A DNA stretch of 40,657 nucleotides, taken from IMG/VR virus record IMGVR_UViG_3300047170_000085, positions 1-40,657 of that record; one strand, written 5' to 3'. Shown piece by piece: positions 21,765-29,027 of the stretch. A model generated the notes under the pieces. The model was not told where the DNA came from. It saw nothing but the letters and a program-made list of their open reading frames with translations, and searched no databases. Numbering within the stretch: position 1 is the first letter of the stretch; each line of letters begins with the position of its first letter. Position numbers and translations under genes: made by a program. The stretch is from a virus.

Positions 21765-23781
21765 TTTTTACCCCTTGTTGTTGTTCTTTTTCATCTTGAC
21801 TGTTTTTAATATTTTCTATCAATGAAAATACCTTGACGAAATCATCTATTCCCATGCTCTCAATTTCTTTGGCGGCTTTGACTTTGTCTAGTACAGCAAG
21901 GGATTTCATGTGTTCACTTTCATTATGCTTAGTAACCATTTCAAACTGTTCTAATCTACCACGCATTTCTCTTTCATTTGCAAGGCTTCTGTCGCTCAAA
22001 GCTTTAGATTGGAGGCTTTCGTTGACGATCTGTTGATTCTCCATCTGAAGTTTAGCCATCTGTTCTTGCTGATGCTGTTGGCTTTGTTGTTGTTGTTTAA
22101 TAGCTTCCATGAGCTGGTCTTTATCTTGAATATCAAGATCAACAAGAACTTGATCGGGTGGAATTGGGAATCCATCCTTCCATAAGAAGTAACGCTCTCT
22201 AAATGCAAGCTGACGAGATGTATCTGTAAGAGGTGCCCGCGTAACGCAAGAATCATATTTTTGAAACGATTTATCCCTGAACTCGTTTGTTGGCTCTTCC
22301 TCGATCATTTTACGGATTTTGCCGAGAGTATAATTCTTTTGAATAAGTGCCCAATGCAAGCGTCCTGCGTTAGTCTGGGACAAATCCAGGTTATCAAATA
22401 GCTCTTGTAACGTTGTGAGAGCAGCACCTTGGCGTAACTGCTCGGTAATTCCCACGTCACTGTCCTCAGCCTGTCCGAGCAACTCTGGTGTAACACCAGC
22501 ATTTGATTGTATATCCTCTTTTAAAAACTGTGTTGCTTGATAATTAGCTGGGTTGATGTTGGCTCCTGGCTTATCAGCTATAGCCTGCATACGACCACGC
22601 TTAAAGAATCTAACCTTGCCAGGTCCTACTTTAAATGCATCTTGATCATCAATAAGAGCATCTTCCTCAACATCAACACCGCTGAATTGAGCGGCAAGTA
22701 AATCAAGCTCTAGCTGCTTCCTGTAGTTATAAAGGTATTGCGGATCACGAATATTTCTAATAATTCCTTGATAACGAAAACTATAGTTATTATTTGCTAA
22801 ATCGTGGTATCCCACGAATGGGGTGAATGGATAGAAATCCACACCCAAGGGATTAGGACCATCATAGAAGCACACATTGTTAACAATAATTGCAAGGTGT
22901 ACTGTGGGCACTTTTTCATGAACTAATACCAATTGAGGAAACTGAGCTTTAAGGTGAGCTATTTCGTCTTTAGAACCTTCGAATTCTACATTCTCATATG
23001 TTTCAGGATCGACTAAGAATGTAGCTTTACGCTCAGCTAGATACCAATATTCATCATAAGCAAGGAAGCCTTTACGCCTGATATTGTATTGTTGAGGCAT
23101 AAATGTAAACTTAGTATCAAAATAAGCTTGATCATTGAGCATGTCTATCTCATGCTCACGACCAGGAAGCATTTGCTTGACTTGCTCTTTGTGAATATAC
23201 TTACGTGTACGTATAAACTGACAATCGCTTAGATCCATTTCTCGCCAGAATGCATCCATCATCACCATATCAGCGCTGAAGCATTCTGTACGTAGATCGC
23301 CACAGATAGGATCTCGTCTATAATCTATCCATGAGTGCATCAGAGATAGGCCTGTAATGCCCGCAGCCTCTTTGAAGCAATTACTTATAGTATTATATGT
23401 ATTGTCGTTAGAATAGGCTAACTGAAGGGCTTTCGTTGCTTGCGATGCAGTGTGGGAACTCGAACCATGGACAGGTATAATCTTCGTTCCCTTTCGATGC
23501 TGCCTTTGTCTTCCGCATACCATGTTGACGACTGGCATGGATACATTGAAAATGTACTTTTGGTGCTCATAGTTAAGCCCTGAATAGAGGTTGAGATATC
23601 TCTGATCACCTAAATATACCTTCCTATCTATTAATTGTTCCCAAAAGAAGAGTTGCCATGCTGAAAGATTCATCTGGTATCTTTCATCGGCTTCGGCTAC
23701 TATATCCCGACGGCCATCCTGCATGTATTGGTTGTATATGTTCGGAATTACCTGGTTTCTTTCCATCATACCGCTGGTCAT
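21748..23781 (-). CDS. Portal protein, P22-type (677 aa)
   Basis: The length and layout match P22-like portals. The N-terminal part has DERYQMNLSAWQLFFWEQLI and VSMPVVNMVCGRQRQHRKGT. The clip/stem region includes GITGLSLMHSWIDYRRDPIC, and a core segment has LLGQAEDSDVGITEQLRQGA. The C-terminal 150 residues are a long Gln-rich coiled helix (QQQQSQQHQQEQMAKLQMEN), the barrel-like extension. It forms the dodecameric vertex through which DNA is packaged and ejected. ATG 23781 has AAAGGATGC upstream. It lies directly after terL. Confidence 0.85.
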   Translation of the reverse strand: MTSGMMERNQVIPNIYNQYMQDGRRDIVAEADERYQMNLSAWQLFFWEQLIDRKVYLGDQRYLNLYSGLNYEHQKYIFNVSMPVVNMVCGRQRQHRKGTKIIPVHGSSSHTASQATKALQLAYSNDNTYNTISNCFKEAAGITGLSLMHSWIDYRRDPICGDLRTECFSADMVMMDAFWREMDLSDCQFIRTRKYIHKEQVKQMLPGREHEIDMLNDQAYFDTKFTFMPQQYNIRRKGFLAYDEYWYLAERKATFLVDPETYENVEFEGSKDEIAHLKAQFPQLVLVHEKVPTVHLAIIVNNVCFYDGPNPLGVDFYPFTPFVGYHDLANNNYSFRYQGIIRNIRDPQYLYNYRKQLELDLLAAQFSGVDVEEDALIDDQDAFKVGPGKVRFFKRGRMQAIADKPGANINPANYQATQFLKEDIQSNAGVTPELLGQAEDSDVGITEQLRQGAALTTLQELFDNLDLSQTNAGRLHWALIQKNYTLGKIRKMIEEEPTNEFRDKSFQKYDSCVTRAPLTDTSRQLAFRERYFLWKDGFPIPPDQVLVDLDIQDKDQLMEAIKQQQQSQQHQQEQMAKLQMENQQIVNESLQSKALSDRSLANEREMRGRLEQFEMVTKHNESEHMKSLAVLDKVKAAKEIESMGIDDFVKVFSLIENIKNSQDEKEQQQGVKNGSQP

Positions 23782-23822
23782 GACGCATCCTTTGTAAAAT
23801 CACTCTTATATATAAATTATAA

Positions 23823-25190
23823 TTATCTTCCTACAAAAGGATTAGCGTTCATTACTTGATGCCTTAAAGGCACAGCTTTCGGCCCAAGCCCTGCATTTGA
23901 TCTCATTTGAGCCAGCTTTTCAGGTGTAAGAGTACCAGGGCCACGACCATACTGAATACGAGCGTTAGCCATATAGCGAACGCTATCGGCAGCATGGCTA
24001 CACCAATTATGGTTGGGTAAATCCGAGTAACTTTGTGTTTTTTCATTATATTTCTTGTGATAGTTCTCTAGACATTTGATGAGATGATTGCATTTGGTTT
24101 GATCAATATATGCGATGCTAAGAAGACCTCTAGTCGCTTCAATTCCAATACCGATATCGTTTTCACGTTCTAAAATAATAGATTTTATTCCTAGCTCATA
24201 GGCGATGTCTTGCATAGTGCGACCCGTTTGTAATGATCCATTGCCAGCATCATGAGGCATATAGTGAGAACCATAAACATAAGGTTTGGACTGAATGATT
24301 TTTGCGTAATGAGCAAGTTTTTCCCCATGTGCTTCATAGAAGTCTATAATGCGAACTTCACCACCTATTTCTTGCCAGAAGGTTATTGCTGTACTATCTC
24401 CATAACCTAGATCCCAGGCAGTATTAACAGGGCTACGAGGTTCATAAGGCACATTACATATTCTTTTCTCTTCATATGCTTTGCTGATAATTTTTCCATA
24501 ATACGACCCTTCCACACCTCTTTCAAACGAGCAATAATATTCTTGCTGCATATGTTCGTCAGAGAAATTGTTTTCGTTTTGAATATTTTTTACCTGCTCA
24601 TCGGAAAGAACTCCCGTATCTTTTACAGAAAGTATCTCACAGAACCAATTAGGATTGGATTTAGCCTTCTTGACAAGCTCATAAAAATGATTCTTACCTC
24701 TTGGAGTAGATATAAATATAGCATAGCCCCCATTGACTTCTAGAATAGGGTTAAGATATTCCCAGGCCTGAGGTGATTGTATAGCATATTCGGAAAAAAC
24801 GATTATTTTTGGATTAGAACCCACCAAGCTGTCAATATTGTCAGAGCCGATAAGCTGATATAATGATCCATTATTGAACCTTATTTTCATTTCCTGGCCG
24901 TTTTTGGACTCTATAAGTTCTTTAGGAATGTAATCGAGAATTCTTTGACCATCATTTGTGGATGAATCCCAAATAACCTTTTTGGCTTGGCTATAAGTGG
25001 GTAATATGTGAAAGGCTGTCCAACCAGGGTTAAGAAGTAATTGAAGTATGCACCAATTGAAAACCGTGACATCTTTGCCTCCGCGTCGGTGTACAACCCA
25101 AACAGCACGTTTTGTACCGCTATTTAGAGCCTTTATTATTGGTAATTGGTATGGTCTGGGTTGGAATGTTAGAGCCAATGGCGAGGTCAT
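23823..25190 (-). CDS. terL: Terminase large subunit
   Basis: At 455 residues it is of usual length. Walker A is HRRGGKD (residues 34-40), Walker B is IIVFSEYA with catalytic Glu 134, and the coupling motif is STPRG (161-165). The RNase H-like nuclease follows, with AWDLGYGDSTAI (Asp 260 and Asp 265), HDAG and a final HAADSVRYM. It cuts and pumps concatemeric DNA into the procapsid through the portal. The first 71 bases overlap the end of terS. The start was chosen because FQPRPYQLPII near the N-terminus is the family opening. Confidence 0.93.
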   Translation of the reverse strand: MTSPLALTFQPRPYQLPIIKALNSGTKRAVWVVHRRGGKDVTVFNWCILQLLLNPGWTAFHILPTYSQAKKVIWDSSTNDGQRILDYIPKELIESKNGQEMKIRFNNGSLYQLIGSDNIDSLVGSNPKIIVFSEYAIQSPQAWEYLNPILEVNGGYAIFISTPRGKNHFYELVKKAKSNPNWFCEILSVKDTGVLSDEQVKNIQNENNFSDEHMQQEYYCSFERGVEGSYYGKIISKAYEEKRICNVPYEPRSPVNTAWDLGYGDSTAITFWQEIGGEVRIIDFYEAHGEKLAHYAKIIQSKPYVYGSHYMPHDAGNGSLQTGRTMQDIAYELGIKSIILERENDIGIGIEATRGLLSIAYIDQTKCNHLIKCLENYHKKYNEKTQSYSDLPNHNWCSHAADSVRYMANARIQYGRGPGTLTPEKLAQMRSNAGLGPKAVPLRHQVMNANPFVGR

Positions 25191-25566
25191 TAGGCACCAT
25201 GATGTTATAAGTGGATTGTTTAGAACCTTCCTCGTCTTTTCTTAGAGAGGATTCGAATTGTTTTGATTCACGTACAATACCATCATAAGCTGGTGCTGTA
25301 AGGTCATAAGCTTTCTGATGCAAGAGCTGTTTACTAAGCCATTCCTCTCTACGAAAGGCTATAAAGGACTTAGCAGTATTATACGATCTCCGAAACCCGT
25401 CATCTTCTTTTGCCCAATCAGATAAATTAGTGACAGGAAAAGGAGGATCATAATAAGCGCAGAACTTGTTTACATTAATACTATCGTCTTTTTTAGCCCA
25501 TTCGATAAGATCTTGAGCAACTTTATCGCGATCATATTCTCTTGGTCTACCGCCTAGATTTACCAT
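25120..25566 (-). CDS. terS: Terminase small subunit, putative
   Basis: This 148-residue protein has an N-terminal DNA-binding-like segment (GGRPREYDRDKVAQDLIEWA, KKDDSINVNKFCAYYDPPFP, then VTNLSDWAKEDDGF). This arrangement of a GRP-basic start plus a helix-turn-helix is found in small terminases. The C-terminus is a charged helix and a Thr/Pro tail. It is immediately upstream of terL and overlaps it. It would recognise the packaging site. The call depends partly on gene order. Confidence 0.7.
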   Translation of the reverse strand: MVNLGGRPREYDRDKVAQDLIEWAKKDDSINVNKFCAYYDPPFPVTNLSDWAKEDDGFRRSYNTAKSFIAFRREEWLSKQLLHQKAYDLTAPAYDGIVRESKQFESSLRKDEEGSKQSTYNIMVPNDLAIGSNIPTQTIPITNNKGSK

Positions 25567-25605
25567 GCAATCCTCAATTTATTTTTAGGATATAAATAGG
25601 AGGTG

Positions 25606-25815
25606 TTAAGGGCAAGGATTATTTTCTTTAAGCATTTTAATTTCCATACACATGGCTAGGAAAGCTCTGCAAATATTGAAATCCATGCTGTAAGGTAATT
25701 TTTGACCATATTCTTTAAAATATTTTTCCTCTAAATCAAGATGATTTTTTTCTGCTAAGATAGCATCCCGAGAGAATGTTTTGATGAGTTCGTCTATGGA
25801 GTAGGGGTCTGTCAT
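25606..25815 (-). CDS. Small helical phage protein (69 aa)
   Basis: The protein starts MTDPYSIDELIKTFSRDAIL and is helical throughout (NHLDLEEKYFKEYGQKLPYS, ICRAFLAMCMEIKMLKE). Its first residues, MTDPYS, echo MIDPYE of the next upstream gene, and both are of like size, so they may be distant paralogues. It lies between terS and other tiny early genes. No function is apparent. Confidence 0.55.
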   Translation of the reverse strand: MTDPYSIDELIKTFSRDAILAEKNHLDLEEKYFKEYGQKLPYSMDFNICRAFLAMCMEIKMLKENNPCP

Positions 25816-25847
25816 TTCGTTTAGTCCTTATATTCTTAAGCAAAATA

Positions 25848-26039
25848 TTATTTTTTATCTTCAAAAGCAATTTGATTAAGGCGTCTAATTATTTCCTCAA
25901 AGGAAGGGTTGATGTTATTTTCTAATAAAATGTCCATAAACACTTTTTTTTCAGCTTTATAACGAAAAGCCATTTGCATCCAATAGAAGGCTAATTCACG
26001 ACATTCGGATAAGTCGTTGCATTCATAAGGGTCTATCAT
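25848..26039 (-). CDS. Small helical phage protein (63 aa)
   Basis: The sequence begins MIDPYECNDLSECRELAFYW and continues with helices including AFRYKAEKKVFMDILLENNI and SFEEIIRRLNQIAFED. The start overlaps the previous gene's stop by 4 bases, showing it is co-translated. It has no zinc or membrane motif. It resembles the 69-residue neighbour in its start and size. Function is unknown. Confidence 0.55.
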   Translation of the reverse strand: MIDPYECNDLSECRELAFYWMQMAFRYKAEKKVFMDILLENNINPSFEEIIRRLNQIAFEDKK

Positions 26040-26317
26040 TGCGGCTGGTCCTTATCTCTAAACATAGGTTCATCAGGATTCTGCATATTCAAGCGTCTCA
26101 TGAGTTCATCAACGAGTCTGATGATCTCCATTGGGGTAAGACGAAAATTATCAATACCTGGGGCAATAGATTGTCTGAGCACATCATATCCTCTGAATTC
26201 AGTTTGTAGATATCCTCGCCATATAGCTGCTATTTCATCATTTTCCAATTTGTTCCATGATCTGACCATTGCGTTTAATGCCTTCGTTGTGTATATTTGT
26301 GCTTCCCCATCAAACAT
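26036..26317 (-). CDS. Small helical phage protein (93 aa)
   Basis: A GAAGGAT ribosome site precedes ATG 26317. The protein is helical, with TKALNAMVRSWNKLENDEIA, IWRGYLQTEFRGYDVLRQS and FRLTPMEIIRLVDELMRRLN. It overlaps its downstream neighbour by 4 bases. The amphipathic pattern suggests a compact helical bundle. I do not recognise a family. Confidence 0.55.
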   Translation of the reverse strand: MFDGEAQIYTTKALNAMVRSWNKLENDEIAAIWRGYLQTEFRGYDVLRQSIAPGIDNFRLTPMEIIRLVDELMRRLNMQNPDEPMFRDKDQPQ

Positions 26318-26398
26318 TTATCCTTCAGATCTTAAAGAGATCCACCCAGAAAGAGACTTACGTCTGATAATCATAGTTATGTTGCAAATTACTGAAAA

Positions 26399-26629
26399 TC
26401 AAAGACTTAAATTGATTTTATTTTCATTATTAAAGTCAATTCTTTTAATTGTTTTATTAAAATATGAAATACAGCCGTTACATAGCCATATTAATTTTTC
26501 GGTGATGTTAGCGGGATCTCTATAATCCATTAACTTTCCATAACGGATAATTTTCGTGTGACCACATGAATCACAAGTGCTTTTTTTTTCATTTCCTGCG
26601 CCTTTTTTTAAGAAATCGTCATCAATCAT
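26399..26629 (-). CDS. Small zinc-ribbon protein (76 aa)
   Basis: CDSCGHTKIIRYG (about residues 19-31) and LWLCNGCISYF-like (CNGC about 50-53) form a four-cysteine zinc ribbon. The rest is basic. The start overlaps the upstream 68-residue zinc-finger gene by 8 bases. Small zinc ribbons in phage early regions often modulate host polymerase or nucleases. No specific role is claimed. Confidence 0.6.
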   Translation of the reverse strand: MIDDDFLKKGAGNEKKSTCDSCGHTKIIRYGKLMDYRDPANITEKLIWLCNGCISYFNKTIKRIDFNNENKINLSL

Positions 26630-26828
26630 TATCGTTAAGAACCCATTTTTCGTTGATGTTAGGAAGCAAATTAATTTTCTTGAAACATTTTATGGAACAA
26701 ATGTAAACGCGTTCGCTGAGTAAATTATGTATTGGTAAAAAAGATTTATTTTTTTTTGAACATACACGACATGGGATTTCGTGTGAAGTTGTGATAAAAT
26801 AACGTTCACGTGCTAAAGACAAAATCAT
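26622..26828 (-). CDS. Small zinc-finger protein (68 aa)
   Basis: The pattern CRVCSKKNKSF ... YICSIKCFKKI gives a CxxC-x(n)-CxxxC knuckle, similar to MYM/TRASH or FCS-type fingers. It is the first gene of the minus-strand run leading to the terminase genes. It has a purine-rich AAGGAAATTAC before the ATG. A divergent plus-strand gene begins 160 bases away. Function is unknown. Confidence 0.6.
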   Translation of the reverse strand: MILSLARERYFITTSHEIPCRVCSKKNKSFLPIHNLLSERVYICSIKCFKKINLLPNINEKWVLNDND

Positions 26829-26987
26829 TTTGTAATTTCCTTATATTTTTTAAATTTACGAAAGTTCCGGAATTTTGAGAAATATTAATTGTCATTTAAA
26901 AAAACGTAAAAATGTGTTGAGTTTTAAAGCATAACACATTAAGTTTTTTGTTGCAAGAAAATATAATAGACGATAGGAAGTGAGATT
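26829..26987. promoter_or_regulatory. Divergent intergenic region, candidate promoters
   Basis: This AT-rich gap separates divergent genes. A good TATAAT (26962-26967) faces the plus-strand gene at 26988, with TTAAGT 17 bases upstream as a poor -35. The minus side has no clear pair. It is likely to hold both early promoters. Confidence 0.4.
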
Positions 26988-27284
26988 GTGTCCAGTGCAG
27001 ATCAAATGGATTTCGAAATGTTAAACATGTCGAATATAGAAATAAAAGTGTACATATTGGAACAATATGTACAGAATTTAATCAAATCTCAAGAAAAACA
27101 GCGTAAATCAATGTTTGCAAGAATGGGAGTTCTTGAAAAAAGATTAATAGATGTAGAACAAGAAAATTTTGAACTAAAGCGAGAAATTTGGCAATTAAAA
27201 CGAGGAAATGCTAAAAATGAAAATCAAACAACATGGGCATACGGAAAATCAGATACTCTTTTTGTTAGTGAACGCATTGGTTGA
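26988..27284 (+). CDS. Coiled-coil protein (98 aa)
   Basis: The start is GTG 26988 with AGGAAG upstream. Residues 18-75 form a strong coiled coil (YILEQYVQNLIKSQEKQRKS, MGVLEKRLIDVEQENFELKR, EIWQLKRGN). There is no enzyme motif. Such proteins can be transcription-associated or structural adaptors. It overlaps the next plus-strand gene in a different frame. This short plus-strand pair sits in otherwise minus-strand early genes. Confidence 0.55.
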   Translation: MSSADQMDFEMLNMSNIEIKVYILEQYVQNLIKSQEKQRKSMFARMGVLEKRLIDVEQENFELKREIWQLKRGNAKNENQTTWAYGKSDTLFVSERIG

Positions 27285-27420
27285 ACGAAAAGAAGAAATT
27301 ATTCGTTTAGCTGAGGAAAATCCTGAAGAAGTGATATATCAATTTTATCGTGAATATCGACGACTTCTTGAGAATTGTCATAAATCTCAATTCGAAATCC
27401 GTCAGGTCGTTTCTTTTTAG
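27217..27420 (+). CDS. Small helical protein overlapping RusA gene tail (67 aa)
   Basis: The ATG at 27217 is preferred because GAGG lies 11 bases before it. ATG 27208 is too close. The protein (MKIKQHGHTENQILFLLVNA, LVERKEEIIRLAEENPEEVI, YQFYREYRRLLENCHKS) is helical and highly charged. It overlaps the upstream coiled-coil gene by 68 bases. Its 3' end overlaps the converging RusA-like gene by 122 bases, an unusually long antisense overlap. Confidence 0.5.
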   Translation: MKIKQHGHTENQILFLLVNALVERKEEIIRLAEENPEEVIYQFYREYRRLLENCHKSQFEIRQVVSF

Positions 27421-27736
27421 GTTCTTGTTTATATTCCCATTGAAGACGTGAATCTGAATCTGCTTGACCTGGCGCTTGCCCAGGAAAGATTAGGTCCGCT
27501 ATTTCGTCTCGTATTGGTTTAAAAGCAAAAACAAGATTATCAAAGTCAAGTTTTCGGCCAATTCTGACAAAGACAATCATTACGGGAAACTTGGATATTT
27601 TTAATTTTGCATTTAAAGCTATTCTGGTCTCCCATTTAGCTTTAGCCCCCCTTTTCCATGGTTTAGACCAATGTTCTTGTATGTTGGCTTCAGATTTAAG
27701 TTTAATTGGTATCGTGGTTGATACAACCAATTTCAT
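27299..27736 (-). CDS. rusA: RusA-like Holliday junction resolvase (145 aa)
   Basis: The core GRKLDFDNLVFAFKPIRDEI ADL is the RusA signature, with Asp 64 and Asp 66 in LDFDNL, Lys 73, and Asp 77. A later acidic DSDS near residue 93-96 completes the metal site. The N-terminus has the usual strand (IPIKLKSEANIQEHW). It resolves branched DNA before packaging. The family body ends near FRIEIYD (about residue 118), and the extra 27 residues lie in the antisense overlap with the plus-strand gene. It is translationally linked (ATGA) to the upstream small gene. Confidence 0.82.
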   Translation of the reverse strand: MKLVVSTTIPIKLKSEANIQEHWSKPWKRGAKAKWETRIALNAKLKISKFPVMIVFVRIGRKLDFDNLVFAFKPIRDEIADLIFPGQAPGQADSDSRLQWEYKQEPKKKRPDGFRIEIYDNSQEVVDIHDKIDISLLQDFPQLNE

Positions 27737-27921
27737 TGTTTAACCTTTAACTTTTGAAGCTGTATTTCCAGATATTCGATTTTATCCAGCATGTTTTCAA
27801 TTAAAGCGATGAATGGGCTTTCGTAAAGCTCTAAATCTAATTCCGCTAAAAGGTCATCGCATTCCATTTCAAGAAAGTCTTCATATTCCATTTTTTTTAT
27901 GTCCTTTTCGTTTAAATTCAT
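27733..27921 (-). CDS. Small acidic protein (62 aa)
   Basis: The sequence is rich in Glu and Asp (IKKMEYEDFLEMECDDLLAE, LDLELYESPFIALIENMLDK) and ends with a basic-hydrophobic helix (IEYLEIQLQKLKVKQ). It looks like a short coiled coil. It overlaps rusA by 4 bases and the upstream zinc protein by 41 bases. Acidic small phage proteins can mimic DNA or inhibit host factors. No specific target is suggested here. Confidence 0.5.
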   Translation of the reverse strand: MNLNEKDIKKMEYEDFLEMECDDLLAELDLELYESPFIALIENMLDKIEYLEIQLQKLKVKQ

Positions 27922-28144
27922 CCTCTAATAATTTAATCAAATTTGGAATGTGTTGATATTCAACAACAAAATCTGTTTTAGGAGAATCTTTGGTAGGAAC
28001 ATAAGTTACTCGCAACATTGTTGGTTGGCACTCTTCACAAATCATCCAAAATTCATCACGATAATGTTTTCGTAACCTAGGTGGACAAATACATTTTTTA
28101 CATTTTTCGCAATAGACGCCACCGCATCTAATTTTTTGATCCAT
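27881..28144 (-). CDS. Small zinc-binding protein (87 aa)
   Basis: The first half has CGGVYCEKCKKCICPPRLRK and a later ICEECQP, giving at least four paired cysteines for one or two zinc sites. The second half is a beta/helix segment (RVTYVPTKDSPKTDFVVEYQ, HIPNLIKLLEDEFKRKG). It overlaps both neighbours. It is part of the minus-strand early operon of replication and recombination genes. Function is unknown. Confidence 0.55.
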   Translation of the reverse strand: MDQKIRCGGVYCEKCKKCICPPRLRKHYRDEFWMICEECQPTMLRVTYVPTKDSPKTDFVVEYQHIPNLIKLLEDEFKRKGHKKNGI

Positions 28145-28340
28145 TTTCTTTACACCCGTTTAAGTGATGATCGAACGCCTCTTGCCATCCCTTTTTCCAT
28201 AGATCAATATTCTCATATGACCCATCATTTTTAGCTAAAATCAATTTAGCGGCTTGTTTAAGCAAATCGTTGATTTCGACTTCCCCTTTTTCCTTAAAAC
28301 CCTTTGAGGGGCGTGAGGCCCCACAGCATCTACACGGCAT
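28128..28340 (-). CDS. Small protein with CRCC zinc motif (70 aa)
   Basis: The protein begins MPCRCCGASRPSKGFKEKGE and then is helical (INDLLKQAAKLILAKNDGSY, LWKKGWQEAFDHHLNGCKEN). AGGAGG lies 7 bases before ATG 28340, and it overlaps the end of the tiny membrane-protein gene's ribosome region. The role is unknown. The Cys-rich tip and late His/Cys pair could hold zinc. Confidence 0.55.
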   Translation of the reverse strand: MPCRCCGASRPSKGFKEKGEVEINDLLKQAAKLILAKNDGSYENIDLWKKGWQEAFDHHLNGCKENGSKN

Positions 28341-28343
28341 AAT

Positions 28344-28445
28344 TTACCTCCTAAAATTATTTAAAATCATTTGCATCAAAACAAGCGCAATAAAAACTCC
28401 ACCACAAATAATGACAAAAGGGATAGTAATTGCTGGTGGTATCAT
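28344..28445 (-). CDS. Tiny single-span membrane protein (33 aa)
   Basis: The sequence is MIPPAITIPFVIICGGVFIA followed by LVLMQMILNNFRR. One strong hydrophobic helix ends in a basic tail, which fits an inner-membrane protein. GAGG precedes the ATG. Its last codons (TTTAGGAGGTAA) supply the ribosome site of the next gene. It could act in lysis timing, since no other lysis gene is recognised. That is speculation. Confidence 0.5.
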   Translation of the reverse strand: MIPPAITIPFVIICGGVFIALVLMQMILNNFRR

Positions 28446-28451
28446 AAAACC

Positions 28452-28835
28452 TCAAAATGGGAGATTTGGATCTGGCATCTGGGTCATATTGGGTATTCCG
28501 TTACTTGTGTATTGTGTTGGAACATCTTGCATTGACGGATTAGATGGCATTTCCTGTCCTTTCATAGCCAATGCTACGTTAGCACGAATGGCAGCAATGA
28601 GTGTTTCCTCTTCATCGCGATCGTTTAGCATAAAGGCGCTGACGTATTTGTCTTTACCGTCGTCCGTTTTGCCAAGCTGGTAGGACGCTGGAATTGGAAA
28701 CCATCCTTGGCCGTCTTTTGTTGTTACGATTTTGTAACGAAGCTTTATTTTGCCGTAGAGTTTAACGGTCGCCACTCCCATTTGTTTTGGGTTTTCGTGT
28801 GTAGGTTCATAGCTGATAAATTGAAAAAATGTCAT
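28452..28835 (-). CDS. Probable single-stranded DNA-binding protein (127 aa)
   Basis: The protein is beta-rich for its first 85 residues (GVATVKLYGKIKLRYKIVTT, WFPIPASYQLG, KYVSAFMLNDRDEEETLIAA). A flexible Pro/Asn/Gln-rich tail follows and ends MPDPNLPF. A tail ending in a hydrophobic-Pro-Phe is the hallmark of bacterial and phage SSB proteins, which dock partners through it. It lies between the replication initiator and the RusA-like resolvase, which fits a role in replication and recombination. The fold itself is not proven by motif. The start overlaps the 62-residue gene by 4 bases. Confidence 0.6.
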   Translation of the reverse strand: MTFFQFISYEPTHENPKQMGVATVKLYGKIKLRYKIVTTKDGQGWFPIPASYQLGKTDDGKDKYVSAFMLNDRDEEETLIAAIRANVALAMKGQEMPSNPSMQDVPTQYTSNGIPNMTQMPDPNLPF

Positions 28836-29020
28836 GGTTTTTGCTCTTTCATAAATGCTGAAAAATCTGGTTCTATTTGATATTTGATAATGAAAATATA
28901 AATATCACCATGAGGAATTATTTTGTCTATTTCAAACACACACAAACTATTTTCCCTTAAAAAATCATTGATTTGCATTTCGATTATTTCAAAATAATCC
29001 AAAAATATTTTAATTCTCAT
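28832..29020 (-). CDS. Small protein (62 aa), start set by ribosome site
   Basis: ATG 29020 has AGGAG 7 bases upstream and gives MRIKIFLDYFEIIEMQINDF, LRENSLCVFEIDKIIPHGDI and YIFIIKYQIEPDFSAF. A longer frame begins inside the upstream gene, but its start has no ribosome site. It is a mixed alpha/beta protein of unknown function. It sits directly after the replication initiator and overlaps the SSB-like gene by 4 bases. Confidence 0.5.
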   Translation of the reverse strand: MRIKIFLDYFEIIEMQINDFLRENSLCVFEIDKIIPHGDIYIFIIKYQIEPDFSAFMKEQKP

Positions 29021-29027
29021 AAGACTC

